The notes beneath the pieces were generated by a model that was given only the letters and a program-made list of their open reading frames with translations, was not told the DNA's origin and did no database searches. A stretch of DNA of 64,000 bases. It comes from Lepiota brunneoincarnata. Its lineage: Eukaryota; Basidiomycota; Agaricomycetes; Agaricales; Agaricaceae. The stretch spans positions 62,001 to 126,000 of the forward strand of contig JAEBUN010000025.1 in assembly GCA_023014365.1 (NCBI GenBank), in the 5' to 3' direction. The translations under genes were made by a program, and so were the position numbers. Shown here one piece after another: positions 12,101-22,028 of the stretch (position 1 is the first letter of the stretch; each line of letters begins with the position of its first letter).

Positions 12101-13780
12101 TCAGGTGTAATGATCATACCAAGGTATTCCATACAGTTGTGGTAGAATTTGCATTTCTCAGTCTTGAGATAGATGTCATTCAGGGTCAAACACTTGAGAA
12201 CTTCTTCCATGATGTGGTTGTGTTCTTCCTGATCGCGGGCAAAGATAAGGATGTCATCCATATAAATGACGATTCCTCCTTTATGGATTGGGGATGCTAA
12301 GATGTCATCCATAAATGCCTGGAAGGTTGCAGGAGAGTTGCACATTCCGAAGAACATGATGGTCGGTTTGAATAATCCAAGCAGAGTGTTAAATGCACCT
12401 TTCCATTTGTCTCCTTTCTTGATATGAATGTTGTTATATCTGGCACGGATGTTGAGTTTGGAAAATATGTGGGCTCCTTTGAGTTTATCCATAATTTTGG
12501 TAACCATCAGAATTCGATATGCATTCTTGACTGTATGTTTATTGACATAGCGGTAGTCCTGACAGGGGCAGAGTGAGCCATCCTTCTTGTTGATGAAGAA
12601 GAACAGGGATGCCATTGGGGATTTCGATGGGCAGATGTAACCTTTATGGAGGTTATTGGAAATGAACTCTTTTAAGGAGTTGTCCTGATTCAGGGAAAGC
12701 TTGTAAGCTTTCATTGTGATGGGTTTAAACTTGGGTTTTAATTTGATAGTGTGGTCGTAGGATCGTTGGGGAGGAAATCGCTTGGCAGCTTTCTTGCTGA
12801 AGTGACTCAACCATCAGTGGAATCGGTGTGGGACTTTAATGGTGGGGTCATCAACCTTTTTGTCTCCATGTTTAATTGCAAGTTCTGTAGCCTGACTGGT
12901 TCAGTTGATCTCGAGCTCAATGTGAGTGAGTTCAGCGGGCATACTAATGATCTGACGCATCTCGGACTCTAGAGAGAACTCTTCATAGTCCTCATCGAGA
13001 AGAGGTTCATAGATTGGTTCATGTGGGGTGTAAGAAAACTTTCCTTTGGGGTCAAATGCATTTAATCAGTCCATAGCGAGGGTAGCAATATCGATCAGAC
13101 AATTGTTATATGTTAAGTACTTGGGGTGGTGGTTGTGCTTCTTCTCTTTTCTCCATTGGAACATACGGCGTTTCCAATCAATCTTCAGGTTGACTTCATT
13201 AAGCCATGGGAAACCAAGGACCATTGGTTTCGATCCAGTTGCTGTGATGTAGGCAGTGATGGGAGTTAATCAACCATCAATTACTGTGCAGAAGGTGGAA
13301 TAATGCGTAATCATTCCATTTAGGTTGTTCAATCCATCAAAATTATGCATGTTGATTGCTCAGGGAAGTGCTTGCTTCCATAAATGGTGTTCAGTAACAA
13401 AGTCTTCTGATATGAAGTTTCCTTGAGCTCCAGAGTCAAGGAGGGCAATAAGCGGGATGTCTTTTTGTTCTCTCAGGCTCTGCACCTTTAAAGGAAGATA
13501 TATGGATTTATTGTTTGAGGTAGATGCGAGAGTTACAACATTACAAGAGAGAGGGAAACTGGGAGGGGCTGGCGTCGAACAGAGCCTCCGAATCAAAAAT
13601 TTGCAAATGGTTGCATAGTCAGGTCTTTGGACCAAGTCTTGTAAACTTCAACGGCTTCGGTTTTGGGAATAGATTCGATGATAGAATGGATTTTAAGGGA
13701 TGTGTTTCGTATGTTGGTTGCCTTATTGATCTTCAGTTGTGGTTTGGTGACATTGGGACACATGTGGGAGATGTGACCGG
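9131..13780 (-). pseudogene. Gyp3: decayed Ty3/gypsy chromovirus (end of gag, PR, RT, RNase H, integrase, chromodomain)
   Basis: Read leftward. The tail of a gag zinc knuckle (TGHISHMCP) lies next to 13780. Protease follows at 13635-13360 with active-site LLDSGAQGNFIS. Reverse transcriptase lies at 12810-11905, with YMDD kept but the LDVRAGYNN block changed to LNIRARYNN. RNase H is split by a solo LTR. The integrase HHCC finger and core lie at about 10640-9352 (HNSPTARHPG, CANCQQ, SMDLITD-like, SDRNPHF). A chromodomain lies at about 9350-9190 (VKWVGW, ENTWEP). Many in-frame stops interrupt it, almost all TGA at positions where relatives have Arg or Trp. It is inactive. It resembles Gyp1 and Gyp2 but is more diverged. 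Confidence 0.9.
10857..11566 (-). mobile_element. Solo LTR of the Gyp1 family, old copy, inside Gyp3 RNase H
   Basis: 710 bp, TG..CA, with near-duplicated flanks GCATC (10852-10856) and GCATT (11567-11571). Removing it and one flank restores the RNase H reading ([18 protein letters not shown] followed by QARWHQFL). On the - strand it carries a 125-codon version of the U3 ORF (11562-11185), clearly diverged from the Gyp1 version but still open. Confidence 0.9.
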
Positions 13781-15026
13781 TGATACGCCGATTTCACGCC
13801 TATACATGAATTCCGTACTCCGGAACAATTCTCTACATAGAATCATTGGCTATATCATTAAAGAACTCTATAGAGGATTGGTACTATATCCCGTAGTAGC
13901 CAGTTCGACCGAACTAAGGATATTCGAGCCTCGGAAGTGTTCAAACCAGCTCATTATCACTAAGCTTAGTGAACCAAGCTATCAGAATGCTCTCCGGAGG
14001 GATTCAGGGCTCTACATAGCCTATCGAGTATACCCCAGTCGCATCAAGGGACCTTACGAGCAGTTTTCTGATGAACCTGAATGCGTTTAAACATAAAAGA
14101 ATGTACCTAGCAGCTGTCGCAGGCGTATTACGTCTATAGCGAGTTCAATAATGATGACCGGACCACAGAATGGAACGTCCAACGTTCGGGAGGCAATACC
14201 CGATGCCCAAAAACCTAGAAATATCAAAGACTCCTAATTAACGAGTGCTTTGGGGGTCCCGGCACTTCGGCATACTGCTTAACTGAGATTAATTACAATG
14301 GATCAAGGAATTGTCCATCCGCTATACATTCCGATCATAATTGATCCGGAAACTTAATGCGCTCGCGTGGACGCAGAATAATGCAGACGAGCACGGAACA
14401 CGTCTGGCTGGATTGCCATTCGTTAATCAGAGAAAAACCCATAACCCAGGGTGAGGTAGAAATGCTGCCGAACCTTCCAAAATGTTCTACAGTGCCTGTA
14501 ACAATTAAGCTTATTGTTTTCTATTTCATATTTACTATCTCCCGTATGTATCTAAACAATATAAATATGGTCGCACTTGTTCGCGAAGAAGCAAGAGGTC
14601 TCACCCCCGCTTCCACACGCAAGTCTGCGAGCCGTGATCAAGAACGGTTTCAGAGGGCTATTTAGTGTGCGTCGTTAAGTGTGATTTCTTCGGTCGTCGA
14701 CCAACCCAGAGACAGAGACAGAGACCAGAGTTCAGAGACCAGAGACCAGAGACCAGAGACCCAGTGCTTTGAATTGACAGGGATTGTCCTTTCATTGTTG
14801 CACCGTACGGCTAAGATAACTTCAATGGCTGTTCGTTAACCTCTAAAAACACTACTCTCTTGAATTTCGCTGTCAGAACGCACCCCCAGAACACCCTAAA
14901 AGATGAAACTGTTCATTATCTATATCATTCCACTTGTATTAGCTTAAGCTTATCGAATTGCGGCTAAGCTTAGTGAAAACAAGCCCACTATCTATATTAA
15001 AATCTACGAAAGTTTCTTCCTTTTCA
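13781..15026 (+). repeat. 5' LTR of Giant-L copy 3
   Basis: 1246 bp, TGATACGCCG...CCTTTTCA, TG..CA ends. TATAAATA box at 14560-14567, about 460 bp before the LTR end. It contains TAAGCTTA at 13961, 14506, 14945 and 14965. It inserted into Gyp3 gag, at the zinc knuckle. Confidence 0.92.
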
Positions 15027-15028
15027 TC

Positions 15029-15045
15029 TGGAGCCCACTGCGAGG
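15029..15045 (+). promoter_or_regulatory. Putative primer-binding site of Giant-L
   Basis: Two bases after the LTR comes TGGAGCCCACTGCGAGG. A PBS starting TGG pairs with a tRNA CCA end; the next base implies a tRNA with U73, a property of tRNA-Cys. I see no matching self-primer in the LTR, unlike the other families here. The tRNA identity is an inference. Confidence 0.4.
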
Positions 15046-15268
15046 GGGGGTTTTCAGTTGAATTTCATGAGACAAACACCAAAAGACTTGGACACTGGCC
15101 CGCCTTTCACCTGCGAAGCAGAAAAAGGTTCAAGCAAAGACCGTAAAGTCACCCAAAACGTCCTTCGAGAACAGTCTCAGGAAGGTCGACCCCCCAAAAC
15201 AGAGAACTACTCGGAATTCCAATCGTCCAGAAGGTTCTGAAGGCCTCATCGCCGCTAGTACCTCTTGA

Positions 15269-15622
15269 AAGCGAAAAGATCCCGATAACTCTTTAGCTGC
15301 GAACACAGCGAGTGGTTCAGCAGTTGCAGTATCGAGAGAAGTCGCACTGCCGACCTCTACTGCTCCCAGAATTACTATAAGGCTTCCAGCCTCAGCTCGC
15401 AACATAGCGCATATTCTGCACACCGAAAGCCAGGACGGTCAGACCGTTCCTACGCTAAGCTTAGCGTTTACAAACCAAAACTCGTTTCATACGAACCCTC
15501 CTGGTGCCTCTACGGTACCACAGATATCACAGTCAACTCCAACTGTACAGACAAATCAAACTACACCATCTACAACAACTACAGCTAGTAAAATGGGACA
15601 TGAGCATATGCCAATTCCCTTT
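15269..15622 (+). pseudogene. Giant-L copy 3 gag, N-terminal part (split by Gyp1)
   Basis: Open in the gag frame from 15269, just after an in-frame TGA at 15266-15268 that copy 2 also has, so the stop is original and the true start lies downstream or needs splicing. The first visible ATG of the frame is at 15593 (MGHEHMPIPF). The preceding part is Ser/Thr/Pro-rich with no ATG. Gyp1 inserted after CCTTT at 15622; the frame resumes at 23872. The upstream ORF at 15058-15240 may be an earlier exon. Confidence 0.6.
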
Positions 15623-15626
15623 TGTT

Positions 15627-15995
15627 ATGAACAGTCCAGACCGGGAGGAACAAGAACTATTGTTCGACTTTACAAGATGGGTACAGGAGACTACAGACCA
15701 ATTACGGGCACAAGAATACGAAGACGAGGAAGGGGAATATTACACCGCCATGCAGGACCTGGCGAGAGAAGCAGGAATGGAGATAACCTTGGAGGATATA
15801 TTGGAATACCCCGAGGACGAGGAAGATAACCATGGATCAACCGACCCAACCTCCGATACGGATGGAACCACTGAGAGAATGGAGAGCGAGAACGGAGAGG
15901 ACTCCATGGAGATACAATCGGGAGAAGAAGATTATGAGTCAGAGGAAAGCGATGGAACATCGCACAGCAGTAGCGAGAGTACTGACTCATTGTAA
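15627..15995 (+). CDS. U3 ORF in the Gyp1 LTR: acidic 122-residue protein
   Basis: It starts four bases into the LTR (MNSPDREEQELLFDFTRW...) and ends before the TATA box. It is very acidic, with helix-prone N-terminal residues 1-65 (FDFTRWVQETTDQLRAQEYED) and a Ser/Glu/Asp-rich tail ending in a Ser-rich stretch. Being in U3, it can only be carried on element mRNA at the 3' end, from the 3' LTR copy, where the frame extends upstream to 22942. The ORF stays open in two solo LTRs, one of them strongly diverged, with the first 67 residues best kept. No family recognised. Whether it is translated is unknown. Confidence 0.45.
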   Translation: MNSPDREEQELLFDFTRWVQETTDQLRAQEYEDEEGEYYTAMQDLAREAGMEITLEDILEYPEDEEDNHGSTDPTSDTDGTTERMESENGEDSMEIQSGEEDYESEESDGTSHSSSESTDSL

Positions 15996-16104
15996 TATAA
16001 ATAACACTAGGATGCCATCAGCCAGGATGTGCATCATGGTCAGGACTGCGCACGACCAGTAGAACAGCCAAGTAACCTATAACGAGTATATAGCACCTCA
16101 TAGG

Positions 16105-16151
16105 TATATAAGGCCTGTACAAGTAGAGATTAAAGCCTTAAGCTTTAATCT
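16105..16151 (+). promoter_or_regulatory. Gyp1 TATA box, hairpin and self-primer
   Basis: TATATAA at 16105, then AGATTAAAGC / GCTTTAATCT inverted repeat. AAGCTTTAATCT (16140-16151), about 35 nt after the TATA start, is the exact reverse complement of the 12 nt at 16323-16334, just past the LTR. This matches Tf1-type self-priming, in which the transcript's 5' end anneals to the PBS. The start site is inferred from spacing. Confidence 0.75.
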
Positions 16152-16322
16152 TGTTAACAGCGGTCGTTTACCTCTCTGCCTTAACTTGGCGTCTTCCCTC
16201 GTTATCTCATTGAGCGCGATCCACTAAGCTCTATAAGGCCAACCGTCTCGGACACCTTGTAGAGTGATTGAAGGCCGTCTCCAGTTATCCTCGGATACAG
16301 AAGGAGCACGGATCATAACATT

Positions 16323-16334
16323 AGATTAAAGCTT
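16323..16334 (+). promoter_or_regulatory. Gyp1 primer-binding site (self-primed)
   Basis: AGATTAAAGCTT, two bases after the 5' LTR, fully complementary to 16140-16151. There is no TGG, so a tRNA primer is unlikely. Confidence 0.75.
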
Positions 16335-17247
16335 CCTTTGGACAACCTCCATCGTACACCCCGTGGTATCGGTACGCCTTGTCGCTACCCTTCCACACCG
16401 GCAGACGATACGCTTTATCGCTATCCGAGTGCCAACCGTATCTGACGACACGCCTTGTCGCTGTCCGGTGATACACCCCCGTAGAGCAGGCCACCATACC
16501 CTCTGCACCCTTGGTCAGACGCACCGAAAGCGTTGATAGGTCATCCACACCTTTAAGTGTTGATTGGGATAACGCACCCGTAAGCGTTGTATATAGGTCA
16601 TCCGCACCTTCAAGCATCGATTGGGATAACGCACCCGCAAGCGTTGTTTATTCACCCTCACCTTCACCTTCGACTTCTTCCCTCTTCACCCTGTCTACAA
16701 ACCGAAACGACCCCCTTGCCACCGACTACGAAGAATCCAACAGTTCTGACTGGTCGACAACCGACTCCGAACCCGACCTCACACCCCCTCCACCACGGAC
16801 TCTAAAAAGAAAACAAAACCTATACCCCTCACTCGTTCACCCTCTGGTTCCGCACCGTACCCTACACAACCTACCGAGAGAGTTCAACGTCGAACAGAAG
16901 ACCCAGGATACCCAGCACCCCCAGCATCAGTTCTTCAATCCCTACCTAAACAACCACCACCTGAAAGAACTGCCACCTCTACCCGCTCAAAACTCGGGGA
17001 GCCGATTCATAGAACATCTACCCCATCCTCCGGTCCTCAACCCTCAACAAGTACAAGAACTAGCGACAACACTTCGCAACAGAAACCCCCAAGAACATTC
17101 TCACCCCTCGCATCACCACTTGGATCACCGGTACACTCACCGCCTCGATCCAGTTCCCCTGTACAATCCGAACCATCCGAAGTTAGCCCCACTACCAGGT
17201 CTATTCACACTTCCGACGAGGAATCCACAACCTCTGACATTAACAAT
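16335..17247 (+). other. Gyp1 leader and possible gag N-terminal extension
   Basis: Two frames are open here. Frame +2 runs from about 16511 into gag antisense-like shadow sequence and contains two SxDWDNAP-type repeats. The gag frame is open without ATG from 16750 and encodes Ser/Pro/Thr-rich residues, as gag N-termini often do. A longer gag using an upstream start and a frame change near 16790 is possible. Otherwise this is an unusually long leader of about 900 nt. Confidence 0.4.
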
Positions 17248-18372
17248 ATGGCCTCCTCCGCAAAAATCAATACACCCCCAACCTTTAATGGAGAGACCGA
17301 CTACTTCCGCCTCTGGAAGGATGCAGTACAACTATACATCGATGCAAAGCCAGGAGCCTTTTCCGATGACAAGACCAAGATACAATTTGCCCTTTCATAC
17401 ATGTCCACCGGCCCCGCCGCAACATGGAGAGGAGCATTCTTGGAATCAAACAAAGAACTTGATGGAAGCCAGACCCTTCCGACATGGAAGAAATTTCTCG
17501 AAGGACTCGACACATCTTTCGCCCCAAACAATGTCCCCGCCGATGCAATGGACAGAATCCGCCACCTCAAACAGAATGGACGATATATCGATGATTACAT
17601 ATCCCAGTTCCAGATACTTGCCTATCAGGCCGACCTTGGAGATGGAGTGGCGGCGGTCAACTATTTCAAGAACGGGCTGGATCGCCCCGTCGCAATCAAG
17701 ACAATTAGCCTCAATCCAGGAAACAAACTCAACGACTGGTTCAAGCAAGCTCGAACAGCATATCAAATACTACAAACTCAACGCGACTATATGCAAACTC
17801 GAGGAACTCCCTCGTTTCCAACGACTTCGCGCACTCGCCCATTTAAAGGGAAAAGAAATGCTTTTACGCGCCGTGTCCCACTGCCCTATCAAGCAACAGA
17901 CCCTAACGCAATGGATATTGACCAACTCGCCGAAGCAGTCTACAACCTCGACTTTGAGGACGAGCCAGATCTACTCGCCGAGGAAGCTGATGAAGACGAG
18001 GAGACCGAAGAAGACAGACTCCACCAGTTGGTACAAGAACGCACCCGCGAAGCCCTCAATGCAATCCTCACGGACGCCCAAAGAAAGGATCTCAAAGAAA
18101 AGAGATGCTTCAACTGCCGCAAGACTGGACACTTCGCCCGCGAATGCCCCACCAAGAAGACAATATATCGCCGATCCGAATTACCCCGCAATTTGGATGC
18201 CAGAAACCGGTCAAATGCGATATCCAGAAGAAGACAAGCAAGCTACAGGAAAAAGAACTCGCTATACAACATACTAGAAGATGCAACCGACGAAGAAGTC
18301 GAGGACATCTACGAACATTTTGCAAATGAATCCAACCACCCAGATGCCCCTCTGGTTAAGGATTTTGCCTAA
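17248..18372 (+). CDS. Gyp1 Gag (capsid and nucleocapsid)
   Basis: 374 residues from ATG 17248 (MASSAKINTPPTFNG). Residues about 10-170 are a retrotransposon gag/capsid domain (FRLWKDAVQLY, AATWRGAF, F-x3-F, YISQFQILAYQADLG). An acidic linker (about 225-265) follows, then one CCHC zinc knuckle CFNCRKTGHFAREC at about 287-300 that would bind the RNA genome. It forms the cytoplasmic virus-like particle. The TAA at 18370 lies 13 nt after the pol frame opens, so Pol is probably made by a frameshift. Confidence 0.93.
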   Translation: MASSAKINTPPTFNGETDYFRLWKDAVQLYIDAKPGAFSDDKTKIQFALSYMSTGPAATWRGAFLESNKELDGSQTLPTWKKFLEGLDTSFAPNNVPADAMDRIRHLKQNGRYIDDYISQFQILAYQADLGDGVAAVNYFKNGLDRPVAIKTISLNPGNKLNDWFKQARTAYQILQTQRDYMQTRGTPSFPTTSRTRPFKGKRNAFTRRVPLPYQATDPNAMDIDQLAEAVYNLDFEDEPDLLAEEADEDEETEEDRLHQLVQERTREALNAILTDAQRKDLKEKRCFNCRKTGHFARECPTKKTIYRRSELPRNLDARNRSNAISRRRQASYRKKNSLYNILEDATDEEVEDIYEHFANESNHPDAPLVKDFA

Positions 18373-21300
18373 GGAGACTAGCCACCACGTCTAGCCCTCC
18401 ACAAAGACCTCCTTCCCTTTCCTATTCACAAAATGATATTAATGTTGTAAAGTTACAGGAATCGTCAGCACGCGTAATACATCTACCCTGTCGAATCCGA
18501 AAACACAAGTTCACTAAGGAAGGACCCGAAAGCGTGGAACTACTCGCTCTACTCGACTCAGGAGCAGCAGGAAACTTCATTGACCCCGGAATGGTCAAAC
18601 AACATTCATTCAAAACGACACCCCTCGATCGACCCATCGAAGTACGAAATGCCGATGGATCTGTTAACGAAAATGGAACAGCCACCCACTACACGACCCT
18701 CAACCTAACGGTTAACGGGAAAAATATGGAGATCAAACCAAAAGTAGTCTCCCTCGGAAGCCCAAGACTCATCCTTGGATTCCCTTGGCTTGCAGAACAC
18801 AACCCAGACATCGACTGGGATGCCAAACAACTACGCTGGAGAAACGAACGTTGGGACAACACTATATTCCGAGAACTCATCCAATCCATGGAACCCGATT
18901 GGATCTACAACGACCAACTCAACCACATCTCCACACTAGAGCCCACAAGCTTCGAAGAAATCAACTTCAAAGCCTCCGCATCACAATTCCTTGCCGTACA
19001 ACACGGAGAAAAGAAAAACGACGACCCAAGAAAAGTCGTACCCACGGAATTCCACGAATACCTCCCAGTATTTAGCAAGAAACAAGCCGAACAATTCCCC
19101 CCACAACGACCATGGGATCACAAAATTGAACTCAAGGAATCATTCAAACCAATTGCCATGAAGTCCTACCGACTCTCCCTCAATGAAGAAAAGGAACTCG
19201 ACACGTTCCTAGAAGAAAACCTTCAAAAGGGATACATTCGACCATCCGAATCGCCAATGGCATCACCTTTCTTTTTCGTAGGAAAGAAAGACGGAAAACT
19301 ACACCCCTGTCAAGACTACAGGTACCTCAACGAGCATACCGTCAAAAATGCATACAACCTCCCCCTCATCTCTCATATTCTCGACAAACTTCGAGGATCA
19401 AAATACTTTACCAAACTCGACGTACGAGCAGGATACAACAACATCCGCATACGCAAAGGAGATGAATGGAAAGGAGCCTTCAGGACACCCCGAGGATTAT
19501 TCGAACCCATGGTTATGTTCTTTGGAATGTGTAACTCCCCAGCAACATTCCAAACCATGATGGACTCATTATTCCGAAAACTCATCGACAATGGAGGAGT
19601 AATCGTTTACATGGACGACATCCTCATTCACGCAAAAACAAAACAAGAACTTCGACGCCTCACAAGAGAAGTACTCAAGATACTCAAGGACAACGATCTA
19701 TACCTCAAAACCGAGAAATGCGAATTCGAACGACAACGACTCGAATACCTAGGAGTTATTATCACTCCCGACTCAGTTTCGATGGACCCAGCAAAGCTCA
19801 AAGGCATCGCTGAATGGCCAACACCAACTACCCCGCGCGACGTACGAAAATTCATAGGATTTTGCAACTTCTATCGAAAATTCATACACCAATACGCCAC
19901 ATGGGCAAAACCTCTCAATGCCCTAATGTCCAAAACCAAGAAATTCGAATGGACAGAAGAATGCCAGAACGCCTTCGATACTCTCAAGAGAAAATTCCAA
20001 AGCGAACCGGTATTAATGGTCCCCGACCGAGACAAACCCTTCGAAATCGAATGCGACGCATCACTATTTGCATCAGGAGCAGTCCTACTTCAACGCGACA
20101 ACAATGGAGTTAAACACCCAGTCGCATACTTCTCGAAAGGATTCTCACCAGCTGAACGCAACTATCATTGCTCCGAACAGGAACTCTTCGCCATTATCCG
20201 AGCACTCAAAGAATGGCGTCACCACATAGAAGGATCATCACACAAGACCATCGTATGGTCAGATCACGACAACCTTCGCCGCTGGAGAAAACCTGAAGAC
20301 CTCAGCAGAAGACAAGCCCGATGGATTGCCTACATGCAACGATTTGACATCGAAATCCGACATATCCCTGGAAAGAAAAATGGACCAGCAGATGCCCTTT
20401 CCAGACGACCCGATCATGAACCCAAGACAAGAGACAACAAACAGGTCGTTGCACTCCCTGACAAATTCTTCACCCCAGAACAGCCACAGCATATCCATAT
20501 TATCGACGAAAATACTAAACAGAAAATAAAAGAGCTGTGGAAGAAAAAGAAACAGACCGACATCGCCCAAGAAGATGACTCAGGACACCCACGTGTTCAA
20601 GGAAAACTATTTATACCACAAGATTTACACCTCAGACGCCGCTTACTGCAAAGAGTACACGACTCACCCACCGCAGGACACCCTGGAATCGCAGAAACAA
20701 CTAGAAAACTCCAAGAATACGCCTACTGGCCCGGGATGCGATCATTTGTCAAAAACTACGTCAAAGGATGTGGTACTTGCCAACAATACAAGATCAATCG
20801 CCACCCCCTAAAACCACCGCTTCAACCTATCCCTGGACCCCGTTCTACCCGTCCATTCTCGAACATCTCGATGGATCTTATCACAGACCTACCCCCGGAC
20901 GGACCCCATGATTCTATACTGGTCGTGGTCGACCAGCTTACGAAGGGGATAATTTTAGAACCTACTGCGAAAACCGCCAACGCGGACAAGATCGCCGAAA
21001 TTCTTATCGAACGGCTATTCTCTAGATTTGGCCTTCCCGAGAAAGTTCTCAGTGATCGCGACCCCAGATTCGCTGCCAAATCCATGAAAGAATTCTACAA
21101 ACAACTCGGAATCGAACAAGCACTCTCTACCGCCTACCACCCCCAGACAGACGGACAAACAGAGCGATTCAATCAAGAAATAGAACTCTACCTTGGCATC
21201 TATTGCTCATCGAACCCGAACAAATGGGTAAAGGCACTCCCACTCCTGGAATATGTCCACAACTCGAAAACACACGCCGAACACCAACATACCCCATTTG

Positions 21301-22028
21301 AACTCCTCTATGGATCAAGCCCTAAAGGATTTCCGACCTCTGAGGAGCCAACGAACATTCCAGCAATAGGAGAGAAGTTTAAATACCTCGCCAAGATACG
21401 CCAAGAAGCCCAAGCTGCGCATGAACAAGCCAGACTAAAGATGGCTGCAAGATATAACCGGCCAGATATCAATCTAAAAGTTGGACAGAAGGTTTGGCTC
21501 GACAACCGCAACCTCCCAATTCAGTATGCCTCAAAGAAACTGGCCCAACGCCGAGAAGGTCCCTTCACCATAACAAGAAAACTCGGACCTGTAACTTATG
21601 AACTAAAATTACCCATCAAATGGAAGATCCACAACAAGTTTCATGCGAGCCTCCTAATGCCTGCAGAAGAGAATGACACACATGGGGAATACAACACAGC
21701 CCCACCACCCGACCTTGTAAATGGAGAAGAAGAATACGAGGTCGAGTCAATATTGCGCCACAGAAAATTCCGGAACAAGTATCAATTCCTAGTCAGATGG
21801 AAAGGATACCTTCCCACTGAGGATTCCTGGGAGCCAGAAGCAAACCTGGAGAACGCCAAGGAAGTCATTGAAGAATATAAAAGGGCCCACAAACTAGACA
21901 ACCCCACCAATGACCCAACCACCCAACACTCGAGCAACCACTCCAGACCTCCCAGAGCCAGACAACGATGGACGCCTTCTCATCCGGGAAAGAATCATAT
22001 CCCTGGCGAACCGCGTCACAGGAAATAG
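18360..22028 (+). CDS. Gyp1 Pol: protease, RT, RNase H, integrase, chromodomain
   Basis: Open from 18360 in the -1 frame relative to gag, overlapping it by 13 nt; the first domain starts near 18530. Aspartic protease LLDSGAAGNFID with GFPWL downstream; RT with LDVRAGYNN and YMDD (19608); RNase H with ECDAS (about 20050), the Glu of SEQELFAI and SDHDN; integrase zinc-binding HHCC (HDSPTAGHPG to CGTCQ, about 20660-20785), the catalytic triad in SMDLITD, LSDRDPRF and DGQTERFNQE; GPY-type module (GPFTI..LGPVTYELKLP); chromodomain (EVESILRHRK, LVRWKGY, DSWEPE) at about 21735-21900, which should target integration to modified histones. All catalytic residues are present, with no stop. Confidence 0.96.
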   Translation, partial: GFCLRRLATTSSPPQRPPSLSYSQNDINVVKLQESSARVIHLPCRIRKHKFTKEGPESVELLALLDSGAAGNFIDPGMVKQHSFKTTPLDRPIEVRNADGSVNENGTATHYTTLNLTVNGKNMEIKPKVVSLGSPRLILGFPWLAEHNPDIDWDAKQLRWRNERWDNTIFRELIQSMEPDWIYNDQLNHISTLEPTSFEEINFKASASQFLAVQHGEKKNDDPRKVVPTEFHEYLPVFSKKQAEQFPPQRPWDHKIELKESFKPIAMKSYRLSLNEEKELDTFLEENLQKGYIRPSESPMASPFFFVGKKDGKLHPCQDYRYLNEHTVKNAYNLPLISHILDKLRGSKYFTKLDVRAGYNNIRIRKGDEWKGAFRTPRGLFEPMVMFFGMCNSPATFQTMMDSLFRKLIDNGGVIVYMDDILIHAKTKQELRRLTREVLKILKDNDLYLKTEKCEFERQRLEYLGVIITPDSVSMDPAKLKGIAEWPTPTTPRDVRKFIGFCNFYRKFIHQYATWAKPLNALMSKTKKFEWTEECQNAFDTLKRKFQSEPVLMVPDRDKPFEIECDASLFASGAVLLQRDNNGVKHPVAYFSKGFSPAERNYHCSEQELFAIIRALKEWRHHIEGSSHKTIVWSDHDNLRRWRKPEDLSRRQARWIAYMQRFDIEIRHIPGKKNGPADALSRRPDHEPKTRDNKQVVALPDKFFTPEQPQHIHIIDENTKQKIKELWKKKKQTDIAQEDDSGHPRVQGKLFIPQDLHLRRRLLQRVHDSPTAGHPGIAETTRKLQEYAYWPGMRSFVKNYVKGCGTCQQYKINRHPLKPPLQPIPGPRSTRPFSNISMDLITDLPPDGPHDSILVVVDQLTKGIILEPTAKTANADKIAEILIERLFSRFGLPEKVLSDRDPRFAAKSMKEFYKQLGIEQALSTAYHPQTDGQTERFNQEIELYLGIYCSSNPNKWVKALPLLEYVHNSKTHAEHQHTPFELLYGSSPKGFPTSEEPTNIPAIGEKFKYLAKIRQEAQAAHEQARLKMAARYNRPDINLKVGQKVWLDNRNLPIQYASKKLAQRREGPFTITRKLGPVTYELKLPIKWKIHNKFHASLLMPAEENDTHGEYNTAPPPDLVNGEEEYEVESILRHRKFRNKYQFLVRWKGYLPTEDSWEPEANLENAKEVIEEYKRAHKLDNPTNDPTTQHSSNHSRPPRARQRWTPSHPGKNHIPGEPRHRK
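20937..20953 (+). promoter_or_regulatory. Central polypurine tract in Gyp1 integrase
   Basis: CTTACGAAGGGGATAAT here is identical over 17 nt to the sequence at the 3' PPT/LTR junction (23153-23169). It encodes the LTKGII motif of the integrase core. A central tract within integrase is how lentiviruses prime a second plus strand; the same use here is an inference. Confidence 0.6.

Larger units (their letters stand above)
15623..16320 (+). repeat. 5' LTR of Gyp1
   Basis: 698 bp, TGTTATGAAC...GGATCATAACA. U3 contains a 122-codon ORF. TATATAA lies at 16105-16111. A 10-bp inverted repeat (16127-16136 / 16142-16151) follows, and its 3' arm is the predicted 5' end of the transcript. Related solo LTRs occur at 10857-11566 and 30791-31488. 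Confidence 0.97.

Noticed and set aside
16511..18277. 588-codon ORF across the Gyp1 gag region
   Set aside because: It starts with TTG, overlaps the clear gag domain in another frame and has no domain past about 16800. Only its first ~90 codons might belong to a gag leader.
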